Shown here: positions 1 through 5,969 of the stretch, piece after piece
How the letters are laid out: each line of letters starts with the position of its first letter
How positions within the stretch are numbered: the stretch's first letter is position 1
NCBI GenBank assembly: GCA_019911785.1
Contig: JAIOJM010000101.1
Coordinates: forward strand, 1 to 7,677
Length of the DNA: 7,677 bases
Direction of reading: 5' to 3'
DNA from: Sulfuricella sp.
Lineage (GTDB): Bacteria > Pseudomonadota > Gammaproteobacteria > Burkholderiales > Sulfuricellaceae
Notes under the pieces: generated by a model
What the model was told of the DNA's origin: nothing
What the model saw: only the letters and a program-made list of their open reading frames with translations
Databases searched by the model: none
Program-made: the position numbers and the translations under genes

Positions 1-85
1 CGTAAACAATATGTAATCGATTCGAACTTCACTGATCGCCCATCTTCTGGTAAGCTTCTGCCCACACTAAACGCTCAGGGAAGTC
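1..85. other. Leader region upstream of the M23 peptidase gene
   Basis: No gene is supported here. The frame of the downstream peptidase has stops at 14-16 and 68-70, so its coding region cannot extend further upstream. On the minus strand, the two ATG codons closest to the peptidase start run into stops within a few codons, so no divergent gene begins here. An AGGGA at 77-81 is the likely ribosome binding site for the ATG at 86, with close spacing. I see no convincing promoter; the best candidate (TTCACT at 28-33, TGG-TAAGCT ending at 56) is weak. Confidence 0.4.
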
Positions 86-1405
86 ATGCAAAACAACGAG
101 ATCGGTATTTTAGCGCAAAAGCCGTTTCTGCAAGAACGAAAATTAAGCCTGCGCTGGCTGGTAGCTGTTTCCAGCCTGCCCTTATTCGGCATCGTTGCCG
201 CCTTCGGTATTGCCCCGGAAACACAAACGCGCCAGATTCCTGTCCACACCGTCATTGAAAACCTGCAACTTCCCAGTGCCGCCACGCCTTCCGACATCGC
301 CGGCAACTTCTGGCACGAAGAAAGAATTCAGCGCGGCGACACAATGTCAGCCCTGCTGGACCGCCTCAACGTCAATGATGAGGACATCAGCGGATTCCTG
401 CAGAGCGCAAGGGATTCAAAATCTCTACGTCAACTGATTCCCGGCCGAATAGTCCGCGCCCAGACCGACTCGGAAGGCAATCTCCTCTCCCTGCAGTACA
501 TCAGCAGCAGCGAATCCATGCTGAAGGTAGAGAAACAAGCCGGGGAGTTCAAGGCCAGCGATGAGGCGGTGCCGCTCGAGGCACGCCTGATGATGAAATC
601 GGCGGAAATCAAAAGCTCATTGTTCGGTGCAACCGATGCCGCCAATATTCCAGACAATATCGCCACGCAAATCGCCGATATTTTTTCGTCGGACATCGAT
701 TTCCACAGCGACCTGCAAAAAGGCGACAAAGTCACTGTCGTCTACGAATCATTCTACAACAAGGGCGAGCTGATCAAGACCGGTCGCGTAGTTGCCGCGG
801 AATTCATCAACAGCGGCAAGAGCTATCGCGCGGTTTATTTCCAGGATCGCGAAGGCCGTGGCGGCTATTACACGCCAGAGGGCAAAAATCTGCGCAAGGC
901 ATTCCTGCGCTCCCCCCTGGAGTTTTCCCGAATTACCTCAGGATTCACCTCGGCCCGCTTCCACCCGGTGCTAAAAGAATGGCGCGCCCATAAAGGCATC
1001 GACTACGGCGCACCGACCGGCACTCGCGTGAAAGCGGTAGCAGACGGCACCGTCGCCTTCATCGGCAAGCAAGGCGGCTATGGCAACCTGCTCATACTGC
1101 AACATCAAGGCCAATACAGCACGGCTTATGGCCATCTTTCCGCCTTTGCGAAAGGCTTGCGCAGAGGCAGCAAAGTCAACCAGGGTGATGTCGTCGGCCA
1201 GGTCGGCATGACCGGCATTGCGACCGGTCCACATCTGCACTACGAATTCCGCATCGCCGGTGTACAGCGTAATCCTTCGAGCATTGCCATGCCGACCGCC
1301 TTCCCCATCGCCGCTCAGTACAAGACCGATTTCAACAAGATGGCCGAGAATCTGGCAATGCGTCTAAATCTGCTGAAGAATACCAATCTGGCCTCGCTCG
1401 ACTAA
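86..1405 (+). CDS. M23 family metallopeptidase, membrane-anchored MepM/YebA-like DD-endopeptidase
   Basis: Predicted zinc endopeptidase that cuts peptide crosslinks in peptidoglycan on the periplasmic side of the inner membrane, making room for new strands. The 439 residues are close to the length of E. coli MepM (440). A basic N-terminus (ERKLSLRW) precedes one hydrophobic segment at about residues 23-43, read as a signal anchor because no clear cleavage site follows. Residues about 77-107 (RIQRGDTMSALLDRL) resemble the LysM-like/OapA module of this family, and about 160-290 would be the Csd3-type second domain. The catalytic M23 (LytM) domain follows: the HxxxD motif gives H302 and D306, YGH gives H350, and GPHLHYE gives H383 and H385, so the zinc site and catalytic histidines are complete. 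The ATG at 86 is the only sensible start, since an in-frame stop lies at 68-70. anmK follows three bases after the stop, so the two genes are probably one transcript. Family assignment is firm; the exact bond cut is inferred from MepM. Confidence 0.93.
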   Translation: MQNNEIGILAQKPFLQERKLSLRWLVAVSSLPLFGIVAAFGIAPETQTRQIPVHTVIENLQLPSAATPSDIAGNFWHEERIQRGDTMSALLDRLNVNDEDISGFLQSARDSKSLRQLIPGRIVRAQTDSEGNLLSLQYISSSESMLKVEKQAGEFKASDEAVPLEARLMMKSAEIKSSLFGATDAANIPDNIATQIADIFSSDIDFHSDLQKGDKVTVVYESFYNKGELIKTGRVVAAEFINSGKSYRAVYFQDREGRGGYYTPEGKNLRKAFLRSPLEFSRITSGFTSARFHPVLKEWRAHKGIDYGAPTGTRVKAVADGTVAFIGKQGGYGNLLILQHQGQYSTAYGHLSAFAKGLRRGSKVNQGDVVGQVGMTGIATGPHLHYEFRIAGVQRNPSSIAMPTAFPIAAQYKTDFNKMAENLAMRLNLLKNTNLASLD

Positions 1406-1408
1406 ATT

Positions 1409-2506
1409 TTGGGTCATCCGGAATACTATGTCGGGCTAATGTCCGGCACCAGTCTCGACGGTATTGATGCAGTTCTGGCTGCTTTCGAAAACGATACCTG
1501 CAAACTGCTGCACAGCCAGTTCATCCCTTTTGACGAAGCACTACGTGTCGAGCTGCTTGCACTAAACAGCGCGGGAACAAATGAACTCGAACGTGCTGCT
1601 CTGGCGGCAAACGAACTGTCGCGCCGCTATGCAGCGGCAGTCCAGGCACTGCTGGGGAAAGCGGAAATCCAGGCCGGGCGAGTAAAGGCCATCGGCTGCC
1701 ACGGACAAACCGTGCGCCACCGCCCAGACTTCGGATTCACCATTCAGCTTGCAAATCCGGCGTTGCTGGCCGAACTGACCGGCATCGCCGTGGTCGCCGA
1801 CTTCAGGAGCCGCGACATCGCTGCCGGCGGACAGGGTGCGCCGCTTGTGCCGGCTTTTCATGCTGCATTGTTCCGCCATCCGGAACGCCACCGTGTCATC
1901 GTCAACATTGGCGGCATCAGTAACCTGACCAGCCTGCCGCCCCGCGGCGGGGTGATCGGCTTCGACTGCGGGCCCGGCAATCTCTTGCTGGATGCCTGGA
2001 CCACCCGGCACCTGGGCCAGCCCTATGACAAAGATGGCGCATGGGCGGCAAGCGGCCAGCCTATCCCGGAATTGCTGCGGCGACTCCTCACCGAACCGTT
2101 CTTTGCCGCGCCCCCGCCCAAAAGCACTGGCCGCGATCTGTTCAACCTGCCTTGGCTGGAGCACTTCCTGTCTCCCGATTTTGCCCCGGCCGATGTTCAG
2201 GCTACGCTGCTTGAGCTGACCGTGAAAGGGATTGCATCTGCCATCCTGGAGCATTGCAGCACAGCCAGCGAGATCTACCTGTGCGGAGGAGGCGCCCATA
2301 ACGGAACACTGGTGCGCAGACTGAAGCAATCCCTGCCCAACAGAAGCGTCGCGCCAACCGATGACTTGGGCGTGAATGCAGACTGGGTGGAGGCTTTTGC
2401 CTTTGCCTGGCTTGCCAGGCAGGCATTTCATGGAAATTCCGGCAACCTGCCGGAGGTGACGGGGGCGAAAGGCGCGCGCATCCTCGGCGCGATCTACCCG
2501 GCTTGA
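1409..2506 (+). CDS. anmK: Anhydro-N-acetylmuramic acid kinase AnmK
   Basis: Cytoplasmic recycling enzyme. It uses ATP and water to open the 1,6-anhydro ring of anhydro-MurNAc released by lytic transglycosylases, giving MurNAc-6-phosphate for reuse. The 365 residues match the family's usual length. Conserved blocks in order are GLMSGTSLDGID (9-20, phosphate-binding loop), CHGQT (97-101), DFRSRDIAAGGQGAPLVP (131-148), NIGGISN (166-172), GFDCGPGN (184-191, with D186 as the likely catalytic base), KSTGRDLFN (238-246) and LCGGGAHN (291-298). The start is unusual: TTG at 1409. The next ATG, at 1439, would begin inside the MSGTS loop and lose the first beta strand, and the peptidase stop lies in the same frame at 1403-1405. 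No clear ribosome binding site is visible, so translation probably depends on ribosomes finishing the upstream gene. A strong terminator begins two bases after the stop. Confidence 0.95.
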   Translation: MGHPEYYVGLMSGTSLDGIDAVLAAFENDTCKLLHSQFIPFDEALRVELLALNSAGTNELERAALAANELSRRYAAAVQALLGKAEIQAGRVKAIGCHGQTVRHRPDFGFTIQLANPALLAELTGIAVVADFRSRDIAAGGQGAPLVPAFHAALFRHPERHRVIVNIGGISNLTSLPPRGGVIGFDCGPGNLLLDAWTTRHLGQPYDKDGAWAASGQPIPELLRRLLTEPFFAAPPPKSTGRDLFNLPWLEHFLSPDFAPADVQATLLELTVKGIASAILEHCSTASEIYLCGGGAHNGTLVRRLKQSLPNRSVAPTDDLGVNADWVEAFAFAWLARQAFHGNSGNLPEVTGAKGARILGAIYPA

Positions 2507-2507
2507 A

Positions 2508-2539
2508 AAGACAAAAGGGGCTTGCGCCCCTTTTGTCTT
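2508..2539. terminator. Bidirectional intrinsic terminator between anmK and erpA
   Basis: A perfect 14-bp inverted repeat with a TTGC loop: arms 2508-2521 and 2526-2539. The core GGGGC/GCCCC is flanked by AAAA on the left and TTTT on the right, so both strands give a GC hairpin followed by a U tract. It starts two bases after the anmK stop. It should end the peptidase-anmK transcript on the plus strand and could also stop erpA transcripts on the minus strand, which would then carry a 3' tail of about 190 bases. Confidence 0.88.
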
Positions 2540-2542
2540 GCC

Positions 2543-2640
2543 TGCTCCCTCTCCTCAATCCTCTCCCGTCTCGCCGGATTGAGCAGCTTGCTGCCAATCC
2601 CGGCGGGGACACTCCTCGCGGGTGCGAGGGAGAGGGGGCA
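2543..2640. repeat. Degenerate palindromic repeat in the anmK-erpA gap
   Basis: About 100 bp of non-coding DNA built from nested imperfect palindromes. The outer arms are TGCTCCCTCTCCTC (2543-2556) and GAGGGAGAGGGGGCA (2626-2640), which are near reverse complements. Inside are an 8-bp stem CTCAATCC/GGATTGAG (2554-2561 with 2576-2583) and a 6-bp stem CCTCGC/GCGAGG (2614-2619 with 2624-2629, loop GGGT). CCCTCTCCC-type palindromes of this sort are common dispersed intergenic repeats in proteobacteria. Whether this one recurs in the genome cannot be seen from one copy. No open frame here looks real. Confidence 0.45.
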
Positions 2641-2669
2641 AACGAGAGATCGCAAGGGTCTTCACCGTG

Positions 2670-2695
2670 GTTGTATTCCGCTGAAGCGGAACAAC
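2670..2695. other. Small hairpin in the erpA 3' region
   Basis: A stem-loop of TTCCGC (2676-2681), loop TGAA, GCGGAA (2686-2691). It is extended by GTTG/CAAC (2670-2673 and 2692-2695) after a two-base bulge at 2674-2675. It lies 35 bases past the erpA stop on the minus strand. It lacks a T tract on either strand, so it is not a standard terminator; a role as a 3' stabilising or attenuating hairpin for erpA mRNA is only a guess. Confidence 0.3.
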
Positions 2696-2729
2696 ACACG
2701 CGAAAGGGCGCTTGTTTTGGTCGAACGGT

Positions 2730-3080
2730 TTACGCTGAAAAAGACGAGCCGCAACCGCAGGTGGTGGTAGCGTTCGGGTTCTTGATCACGAACTGCGAAC
2801 CCTGCAAGCCTTCCTGGTAATCGATCTCGGAGCCCGCCAGATACTGGAAGCTCATCGGGTCGATCAGGAGGGCAACGCCGTTCTTCTCCACCGTGGTGTC
2901 ATCCTCGTTGGTTGTCTCATCGAAGGTAAAACCATACTGGAAGCCGGAGCAACCGCCGCCGCTGACGAACACGCGCAGCTTCAGACCCGGTATGCCTTCC
3001 TCGTCGATCAGCTGCTTCACCTTGGCTGCCGCGCTGTCGGTAAAGTTCAGCGGGCTGGGCATTTCAGTCACTGCATTCAT
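2730..3080 (-). CDS. erpA: Iron-sulfur cluster insertion protein ErpA (A-type carrier)
   Basis: Cytoplasmic A-type carrier that accepts Fe-S clusters from the Isc/Suf scaffold and passes them to client proteins, including respiratory and isoprenoid-synthesis enzymes. The 116 residues fit the family (about 114 in E. coli). The three cluster-binding cysteines are present: C44 in [11 protein letters not shown] and C108 and C110 in the C-terminal CGCGSSFSA. The FTD..A..V..L opening and the long SGGGCSG motif fit ErpA, and the context next to argC in betaproteobacteria supports it over IscA. The ATG is preceded by a textbook AAGGAGA site at 3087-3093 with six-base spacing. Directly upstream are a sigma70 promoter and an IscR-like operator, suggesting repression when Fe-S supply is ample. 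It is convergent with anmK. Confidence 0.96.
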   Translation of the reverse strand: MNAVTEMPSPLNFTDSAAAKVKQLIDEEGIPGLKLRVFVSGGGCSGFQYGFTFDETTNEDDTTVEKNGVALLIDPMSFQYLAGSEIDYQEGLQGSQFVIKNPNATTTCGCGSSFSA

Positions 3081-3112
3081 TCTGTATCTCCTTAAAAAAA
3101 CTAATGCGACTA

Positions 3113-3141
3113 ATTATCCTATAGTTGAGTTATTTAGTCAA
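3113..3141 (-). promoter_or_regulatory. sigma70 promoter of erpA
   Basis: On the minus strand, TTGACT (-35, plus positions 3136-3141) and GATAAT (-10, 3113-3118) are separated by exactly 17 bases; each element matches consensus at five of six bases. The predicted start is near 3106, giving a short 5' leader of about 25 bases that contains the AAGGAGA ribosome binding site. The -35 element and most of the spacer lie inside the IscR-like palindrome, a repressing geometry. Confidence 0.75.
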
Positions 3142-3145
3142 TTAC
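3121..3145. promoter_or_regulatory. Putative IscR type 1 operator at the erpA promoter
   Basis: A 25-bp imperfect palindrome with half-sites ATAGTTGAGT (3121-3130) and TAGTCAATTAC (3135-3145) around an AT-rich centre. Against the E. coli type 1 IscR consensus as I remember it (ATA-S-YY-GACT, AT-rich spacer, AGTC-RR-S-TAT), I count 21 of 25 matches. Type 1 sites are bound by the [2Fe-2S] form of IscR, and E. coli erpA is a known IscR target. The overlap with the -35 element predicts repression when clusters are plentiful and derepression under iron limitation or oxidative stress. The match is seen in the sequence; binding is inferred. Confidence 0.65.
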
Positions 3146-3300
3146 TCGAAACCGGCTGAATTTCCCCCGGCGGCACCTTCCTTGTGCATTTCCAGCGACG
3201 TGCATCTCCAGAGTTGAGCAGAACACGTCACCTGTGACACGGGGTTTCGATTACAGTTCCCCATATTCCTGCGCCCGCACAGGAGCCGCCACAGTGCCAT
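3142..3300 (-). CDS. Possible 52-residue small protein of unknown function
   Basis: An ATG at 3298-3300 opens a 52-codon frame ending in TAA at 3142-3144. Support is limited: a strong AAGGAGGG at 3311-3318 precedes it, but the ten-base gap from the GGG is longer than ideal. The predicted protein begins MALWRLLCGRRN, contains four cysteines (residues 8, 16, 26 and 33) without a paired motif, and has no recognisable domain or clear membrane segment. Its stop falls inside the IscR-like operator, so it would be read from argC transcripts running toward erpA. It may equally be a chance frame in a 283-bp gap. Confidence 0.2.
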   Translation of the reverse strand: MALWRLLCGRRNMGNCNRNPVSQVTCSAQLWRCTSLEMHKEGAAGGNSAGFE

Positions 3301-3363
3301 TAGTTGATATCCCTCCTTCAATTGGGCGTTCCCATGCCGCAACTGCACCGTGATCCAGCCTCA

Positions 3364-4392
3364 TCATGGCAGCAGCGGAATCTGCTCCAGGCCCCTATTT
3401 TCCGGCAAATCAAACAGCAGGTTCATATTTTGCACGGCCTGTCCGGCCGCACCTTTGGTCAGATTGTCGATAACAGACAGCACCACGGCGACATCACCGC
3501 CCTGCGGCCGATGCACGGCAATGCGGCAGAAGTTGCCGCCGCGCACCGAACGTGTCTCTGGATGCGCACCCGCGGGAAGCACATCGACGAAATATTCATT
3601 GGCATAGCGCTTCTCATAGAGCGCCTGCAAATCCACTTCAGCGGTCAGGCGTACATACAGGGTGGCGTGGATACCGCGAATCAGCGGCGTCAGATGAGGC
3701 ACGAAAGTCAGTTGCACCGGCTTGCCCGCTACGAGAGCAAGCCCCTGACGAATCTCCGGCAGATGGCGATGCCCCGCCACGGCATAAGCCTTGAAGTTGT
3801 CGGCGGCCTCGCTGAACAGGGCAGCCACCTCAGCCTTGCGGCCCGCACCGGACACCCCCGACTTGCAATCAGCCACCAGAGACCCAAGATCCGCCACACC
3901 CGCCTCGATCAAGGGAAGAAAGCCAAGCTGCGCCGCAGTCGGATAACAACCGGGGTTGGCGATCAAACGCGCCTTCCTGATTTGCTCGCGGTTGAGCTCG
4001 GGCAGGCCGTACACTGCTTCGGCAATCAGGTCAGGGCAGGCATGCTGCATGCCGTACCACTTTTCCCACAACGCCACGTCCTTGATGCGAAAATCCGCCG
4101 CCAGATCGATGACGCGCACACCGGCGTCGAGCAATTCGCGCGTTTCCTGCATGGCGATGCCGTTAGGCGTAGCAAAAAACACCACGTCGCAGGATTTCAA
4201 CGGCGCATCGGCTGGGTCGACAAATTTCAGCCCCACCCTGCCGCGCAGATTGGGAAACATGTCGCTCACCGCCATCCCCGCTTCCTTGCGCGAGGTAATG
4301 GCCGCCAACTCGACATCCGGATGCTGGGCCAGCAGGCGCAGCAATTCCACCCCGGTATATCCCGTACCACCTACGATTCCAACCTTGACCAT
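3364..4392 (-). CDS. argC: N-acetyl-gamma-glutamyl-phosphate reductase ArgC
   Basis: Third step of arginine biosynthesis in the cytoplasm: NADPH-dependent reduction of N-acetyl-glutamyl-5-phosphate to the semialdehyde. The 342 residues are typical of the roughly 340-residue type. The N-terminal Rossmann motif [10 protein letters not shown] (5-14) binds the cofactor. The catalytic cysteine is C149 in ANPGCYPT, followed by KSGVSGAGR (177-185), GHRHLPEI with the likely catalytic histidine (H208 or nearby), and [10 protein letters not shown] (232-241). The C-terminus ends in LLP, as in betaproteobacterial ArgC proteins I recall. The ATG has a modest GAGGT ribosome site ten bases upstream. A terminator lies between rpsI and this gene, so it probably uses its own promoter even though the rplM-rpsI-argC order is conserved. 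Confidence 0.97.
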   Translation of the reverse strand: MVKVGIVGGTGYTGVELLRLLAQHPDVELAAITSRKEAGMAVSDMFPNLRGRVGLKFVDPADAPLKSCDVVFFATPNGIAMQETRELLDAGVRVIDLAADFRIKDVALWEKWYGMQHACPDLIAEAVYGLPELNREQIRKARLIANPGCYPTAAQLGFLPLIEAGVADLGSLVADCKSGVSGAGRKAEVAALFSEAADNFKAYAVAGHRHLPEIRQGLALVAGKPVQLTFVPHLTPLIRGIHATLYVRLTAEVDLQALYEKRYANEYFVDVLPAGAHPETRSVRGGNFCRIAVHRPQGGDVAVVLSVIDNLTKGAAGQAVQNMNLLFDLPENRGLEQIPLLP

Positions 4393-4423
4393 ATTGTTTC
4401 AGACCTCGATGTCGAATTTGTTG

Positions 4424-4452
4424 ATGATAATAACCCTGCCGCCAATAGGCAA
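4424..4452 (-). promoter_or_regulatory. Candidate promoter of argC
   Basis: On the minus strand, TTGCCT (-35, 4447-4452; four of six) and TATCAT (-10, 4424-4429; five of six) are separated by 17 bases, just past the rpsI terminator. The predicted start is near 4417, leaving a leader of about 25 bases. The placement makes sense because the terminator would otherwise isolate argC. I see no clear arginine-repressor box. Confidence 0.5.
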
Positions 4453-4453
4453 C

Positions 4454-4482
4454 AAAAAAGCCGCCAAAGGGGCGGCTTTTTT
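4454..4482 (-). terminator. Intrinsic terminator of the rplM-rpsI operon
   Basis: The GC stem GCCGCC/GGCGGC (4460-4465 with 4471-4476) has a five-base loop and is extended by six A-T pairs (4454-4459 with 4477-4482). On the minus strand this is a GC hairpin followed by TTTTTT, placed 17 bases after the rpsI stop. The symmetrical A and T tracts would let it act in either direction, but the only plausible input is rpsI. Confidence 0.9.
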
Positions 4483-4498
4483 GCGATTGCAGCAGCGA

Positions 4499-4891
4499 TT
4501 AACGCTTGGAGAACTGCTTGCGGCGACGCGCTTTGCGCAGACCGACTTTTTTCCGCTCGACTTCGCGCGCATCACGAGTCACCAGACCTGCGGCACTCAA
4601 GGTGGGCTTCAGCGCCGCATCGTAATCGATCAGTGCACGCGTGATGCCGTGACGCACTGCACCGGCCTGGCCGGATTCGCCGCCGCCATGGACGTTGACC
4701 ATAATGTCGAACGTGCCTTGATGGCTGGTCAGCTCCAGCGGCTGACGCACAACCATGCGGCCGGTTTCGCGCGAAAAGAAAATATCCACAGGCTTGTCGT
4801 TGACGACGATGTCGCCTTTGCCAGGCTTCAGAAACACGCGTGCAACGGAAGACTTGCGTCGACCCGTGCCGTAGTAGTAGGTGCCGATCAT
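4499..4891 (-). CDS. rpsI: 30S ribosomal protein S9 (uS9)
   Basis: Small-subunit ribosomal protein of the 30S head; its basic C-terminal tail reaches the P-site tRNA. The 130 residues equal the E. coli length. Recognisable parts are [16 protein letters not shown] (5-20), the S9 signature [15 protein letters not shown] (69-83), and the tail ending in QFSKR. The ATG has AAGGGA upstream, and the gene starts nine bases after the rplM stop, the universal L13-S9 pairing. A strong terminator follows. Confidence 0.98.
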   Translation of the reverse strand: MIGTYYYGTGRRKSSVARVFLKPGKGDIVVNDKPVDIFFSRETGRMVVRQPLELTSHQGTFDIMVNVHGGGESGQAGAVRHGITRALIDYDAALKPTLSAAGLVTRDAREVERKKVGLRKARRRKQFSKR

Positions 4892-4900
4892 GATAATCCC

Positions 4901-5329
4901 TTAAATTTCGAGTACTTTGGGTTGCTGCGCGCTGTGCATGTGCTGCGCGCCTTTGTAAACTTTCAGCTTACGGAACATGGCGTAACCCAGCGGGCCTTTC
5001 GGCAGCATGCCCTTGACCGCTTTTTCCAGTGGGCGCTCCGGGAAACGGGCGTGCATCTTGGCGAAAGTGGTGCTGATAATACCGCCGGGATAGCCGGTAT
5101 GGCGGTGGTACACCTTACCTTCGGCCTTGTTGCCGGTGACGCGCAGCTTGTCCACGTTGATCACCACGATATAATCGCCGGTATCCACGTGCGGCGTATA
5201 CTCGGGCTTATGCTTGCCGCGAAGACGCGATGCGATTTCGCTGGCCAGACGGCCCAAAACTTTGTCGGTGGCATCCACCACGTACCAATCACGTTTTACT
5301 TCGTGATCTTTTGCAGAAAAGGTTTTCAT
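4901..5329 (-). CDS. rplM: 50S ribosomal protein L13 (uL13)
   Basis: Early-assembling large-subunit ribosomal protein. Its 142 residues equal the E. coli length. It begins MKTFSAK with W16 in RDWYVVDA, continues through LGRLAS and [17 protein letters not shown], and carries the L13 signature in [17 protein letters not shown] (about 106-122). It is the first gene of the rplM-rpsI operon. The ribosome binding site (GGAA, about eight bases before the ATG) is weak for such a highly expressed gene. In E. coli this operon is reported to be feedback-regulated by L13; I see no obvious equivalent leader structure here. Confidence 0.98.
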   Translation of the reverse strand: MKTFSAKDHEVKRDWYVVDATDKVLGRLASEIASRLRGKHKPEYTPHVDTGDYIVVINVDKLRVTGNKAEGKVYHRHTGYPGGIISTTFAKMHARFPERPLEKAVKGMLPKGPLGYAMFRKLKVYKGAQHMHSAQQPKVLEI

Positions 5330-5366
5330 GCAGAAATTCCGGTTGCTGTATCAGAGAAAGACGCGC

Positions 5367-5396
5367 ATTTTATGTCAAGACCGCAGTGACTGTCAA
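5367..5396 (-). promoter_or_regulatory. Promoter of the rplM-rpsI operon
   Basis: On the minus strand, a perfect TTGACA (-35, 5391-5396) and TAAAAT (-10, 5367-5372; five of six) are separated by 18 bases. The predicted start is near 5360, giving a leader of about 30 bases. A second TTGACA lies 18 bases further in at 5373-5378, with a poor TCTGAT or TGATAC as its -10. It might be a second, weaker promoter. Confidence 0.75.
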
Positions 5397-5430
5397 ACGT
5401 TTGTCGCTAACAAGTTTATCACTATCGCGG

Positions 5431-5439
5431 TGCTATAAT
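5431..5439 (+). promoter_or_regulatory. Extended -10 promoter of the OsmC-like gene
   Basis: TGC-TATAAT: a perfect -10 box (5434-5439) with the upstream TG of an extended -10. No good -35 sits 17 bases upstream (CAAGTT at 5411-5416), which is typical of extended -10 promoters. Transcription would start near 5446, about 29 bases before the ATG. It lies back to back with the rplM promoter. Confidence 0.7.
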
Positions 5440-5474
5440 TTCGCGGCTGAATAACTGACAAAAAAGGGAATCTC

Positions 5475-5891
5475 ATGCAGGCAAGGGTCAAATGGGTGGA
5501 AGACGCCAGCTTTCTCGGCATTACCGACAGCAACCACGCCGTTCTGATGGACGGCCCGCCCGATGCCGGCGGACGCAACCTCGGGCCGCGTCCGATGGAA
5601 ATGCTGCTGCTCGGCGCCGGCGGCTGCACCGCTTTCGATGTCGTGGCGATCCTGAAAAAGAGCCGCCAGGCCGTCAGCGGTTGCGAAGTTTCTATAGAAG
5701 CCGAGCGCGCCGACAAGGAACCCAAGGTCTTCACCAAGATGCATTTCCATTTCACGGTGCGCGGCAAGGGTGTCAAACCGGAACAGGTGGAGAAGGCTAT
5801 CAAGCTGTCAGCAGAGAAATACTGCTCGGCGTCGATCATGCTGGGGAAAACCGCCGAGATCACCCATGATTTCGAGATCGTGGAAGAGTAA
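5475..5891 (+). CDS. OsmC family protein, YhfA-like
   Basis: Predicted cytoplasmic thiol protein of the OsmC/Ohr superfamily, whose characterised members reduce organic hydroperoxides using two cysteines. The 138 residues fit. The two family cysteines are present: C51 in GAGGCTAFDVV and C117 in EKYCSASIMLGKTAEI. Their spacing of 66 residues equals that of the active pair in E. coli OsmC (59 and 125, from memory). The N-terminus (MQARVKWVEDASFLGI) and the NLGPRPMEMLLLGAGGC stretch resemble the YhfA branch, whose physiological substrate is not established, so peroxidase activity is not assured. AAAAGGGA lies a few bases before the ATG. It is divergent from rplM and convergent with coq7, so it is probably a single-gene transcript. 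Confidence 0.92.
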   Translation: MQARVKWVEDASFLGITDSNHAVLMDGPPDAGGRNLGPRPMEMLLLGAGGCTAFDVVAILKKSRQAVSGCEVSIEAERADKEPKVFTKMHFHFTVRGKGVKPEQVEKAIKLSAEKYCSASIMLGKTAEITHDFEIVEE

Positions 5892-5901
5892 AAAACTCTC
5901 C

Positions 5902-5963
5902 ACCGCAGAGACGCTAAGGCGCAAAGAAAATCGAATTTCTTTGCGCCTCCGCGCCTCTGCGGT
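5902..5963. repeat. 28-bp-arm inverted repeat, likely dispersed repeat and bidirectional terminator
   Basis: Arms 5902-5929 and 5936-5963 are reverse complements except for three positions, around a six-base loop. The outer part is ACCGCAGAG/CTCTGCGGT and the inner part is GGCGCAAAGAAA/TTTCTTTGCGCC. It fills nearly all of the 78-bp gap between the convergent OsmC-like and coq7 genes, ending seven bases from the coq7 stop. CCGCAGAG-type palindromes recur between genes in many proteobacteria, so a mobile or dispersed origin is likely. The hairpin should hinder transcription from both sides, though the U tracts are short. Confidence 0.7.
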
Positions 5964-5969
5964 TAATCT

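Noticed and set aside
28..56. Possible promoter for the peptidase gene (TTCACT, 17-base gap, TGG-TAAGCT)
   Set aside because: The -10 matches only about three of six bases; the real promoter may lie upstream of the window.
1562..2431. Minus-strand open frame of about 289 codons inside anmK
   Set aside because: AnmK has all its family motifs over this stretch; the opposite frame is a shadow of GC-rich codons.
2503..2820. Plus-strand frame of about 105 codons after anmK
   Set aside because: It starts inside the anmK stop region, passes through the terminator and repeat, and ends antisense to erpA. The protein is low-complexity and unlike any family I know.
3227..3238. Palindrome GTCACCTGTGAC as a regulator site
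   Set aside because: It is short, lies about 90 bases upstream of the erpA promoter, and does not match a regulator motif I can name with confidence. I mention it only as part of the gap.
3304..4644. Plus-strand open frame of about 446 codons across argC and into rpsI
   Set aside because: It runs antisense to ArgC and the end of S9, both of which have complete family motifs. Its translation is rich in His, Arg and Gln, as expected of the opposite strand of a GC-rich gene, and has no recognisable domain.
3956..5389. Plus-strand open frame of about 477 codons across argC, rpsI and rplM
   Set aside because: It is antisense to three well-supported genes and also crosses the rpsI terminator hairpin. 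No domain or good ribosome site is visible.
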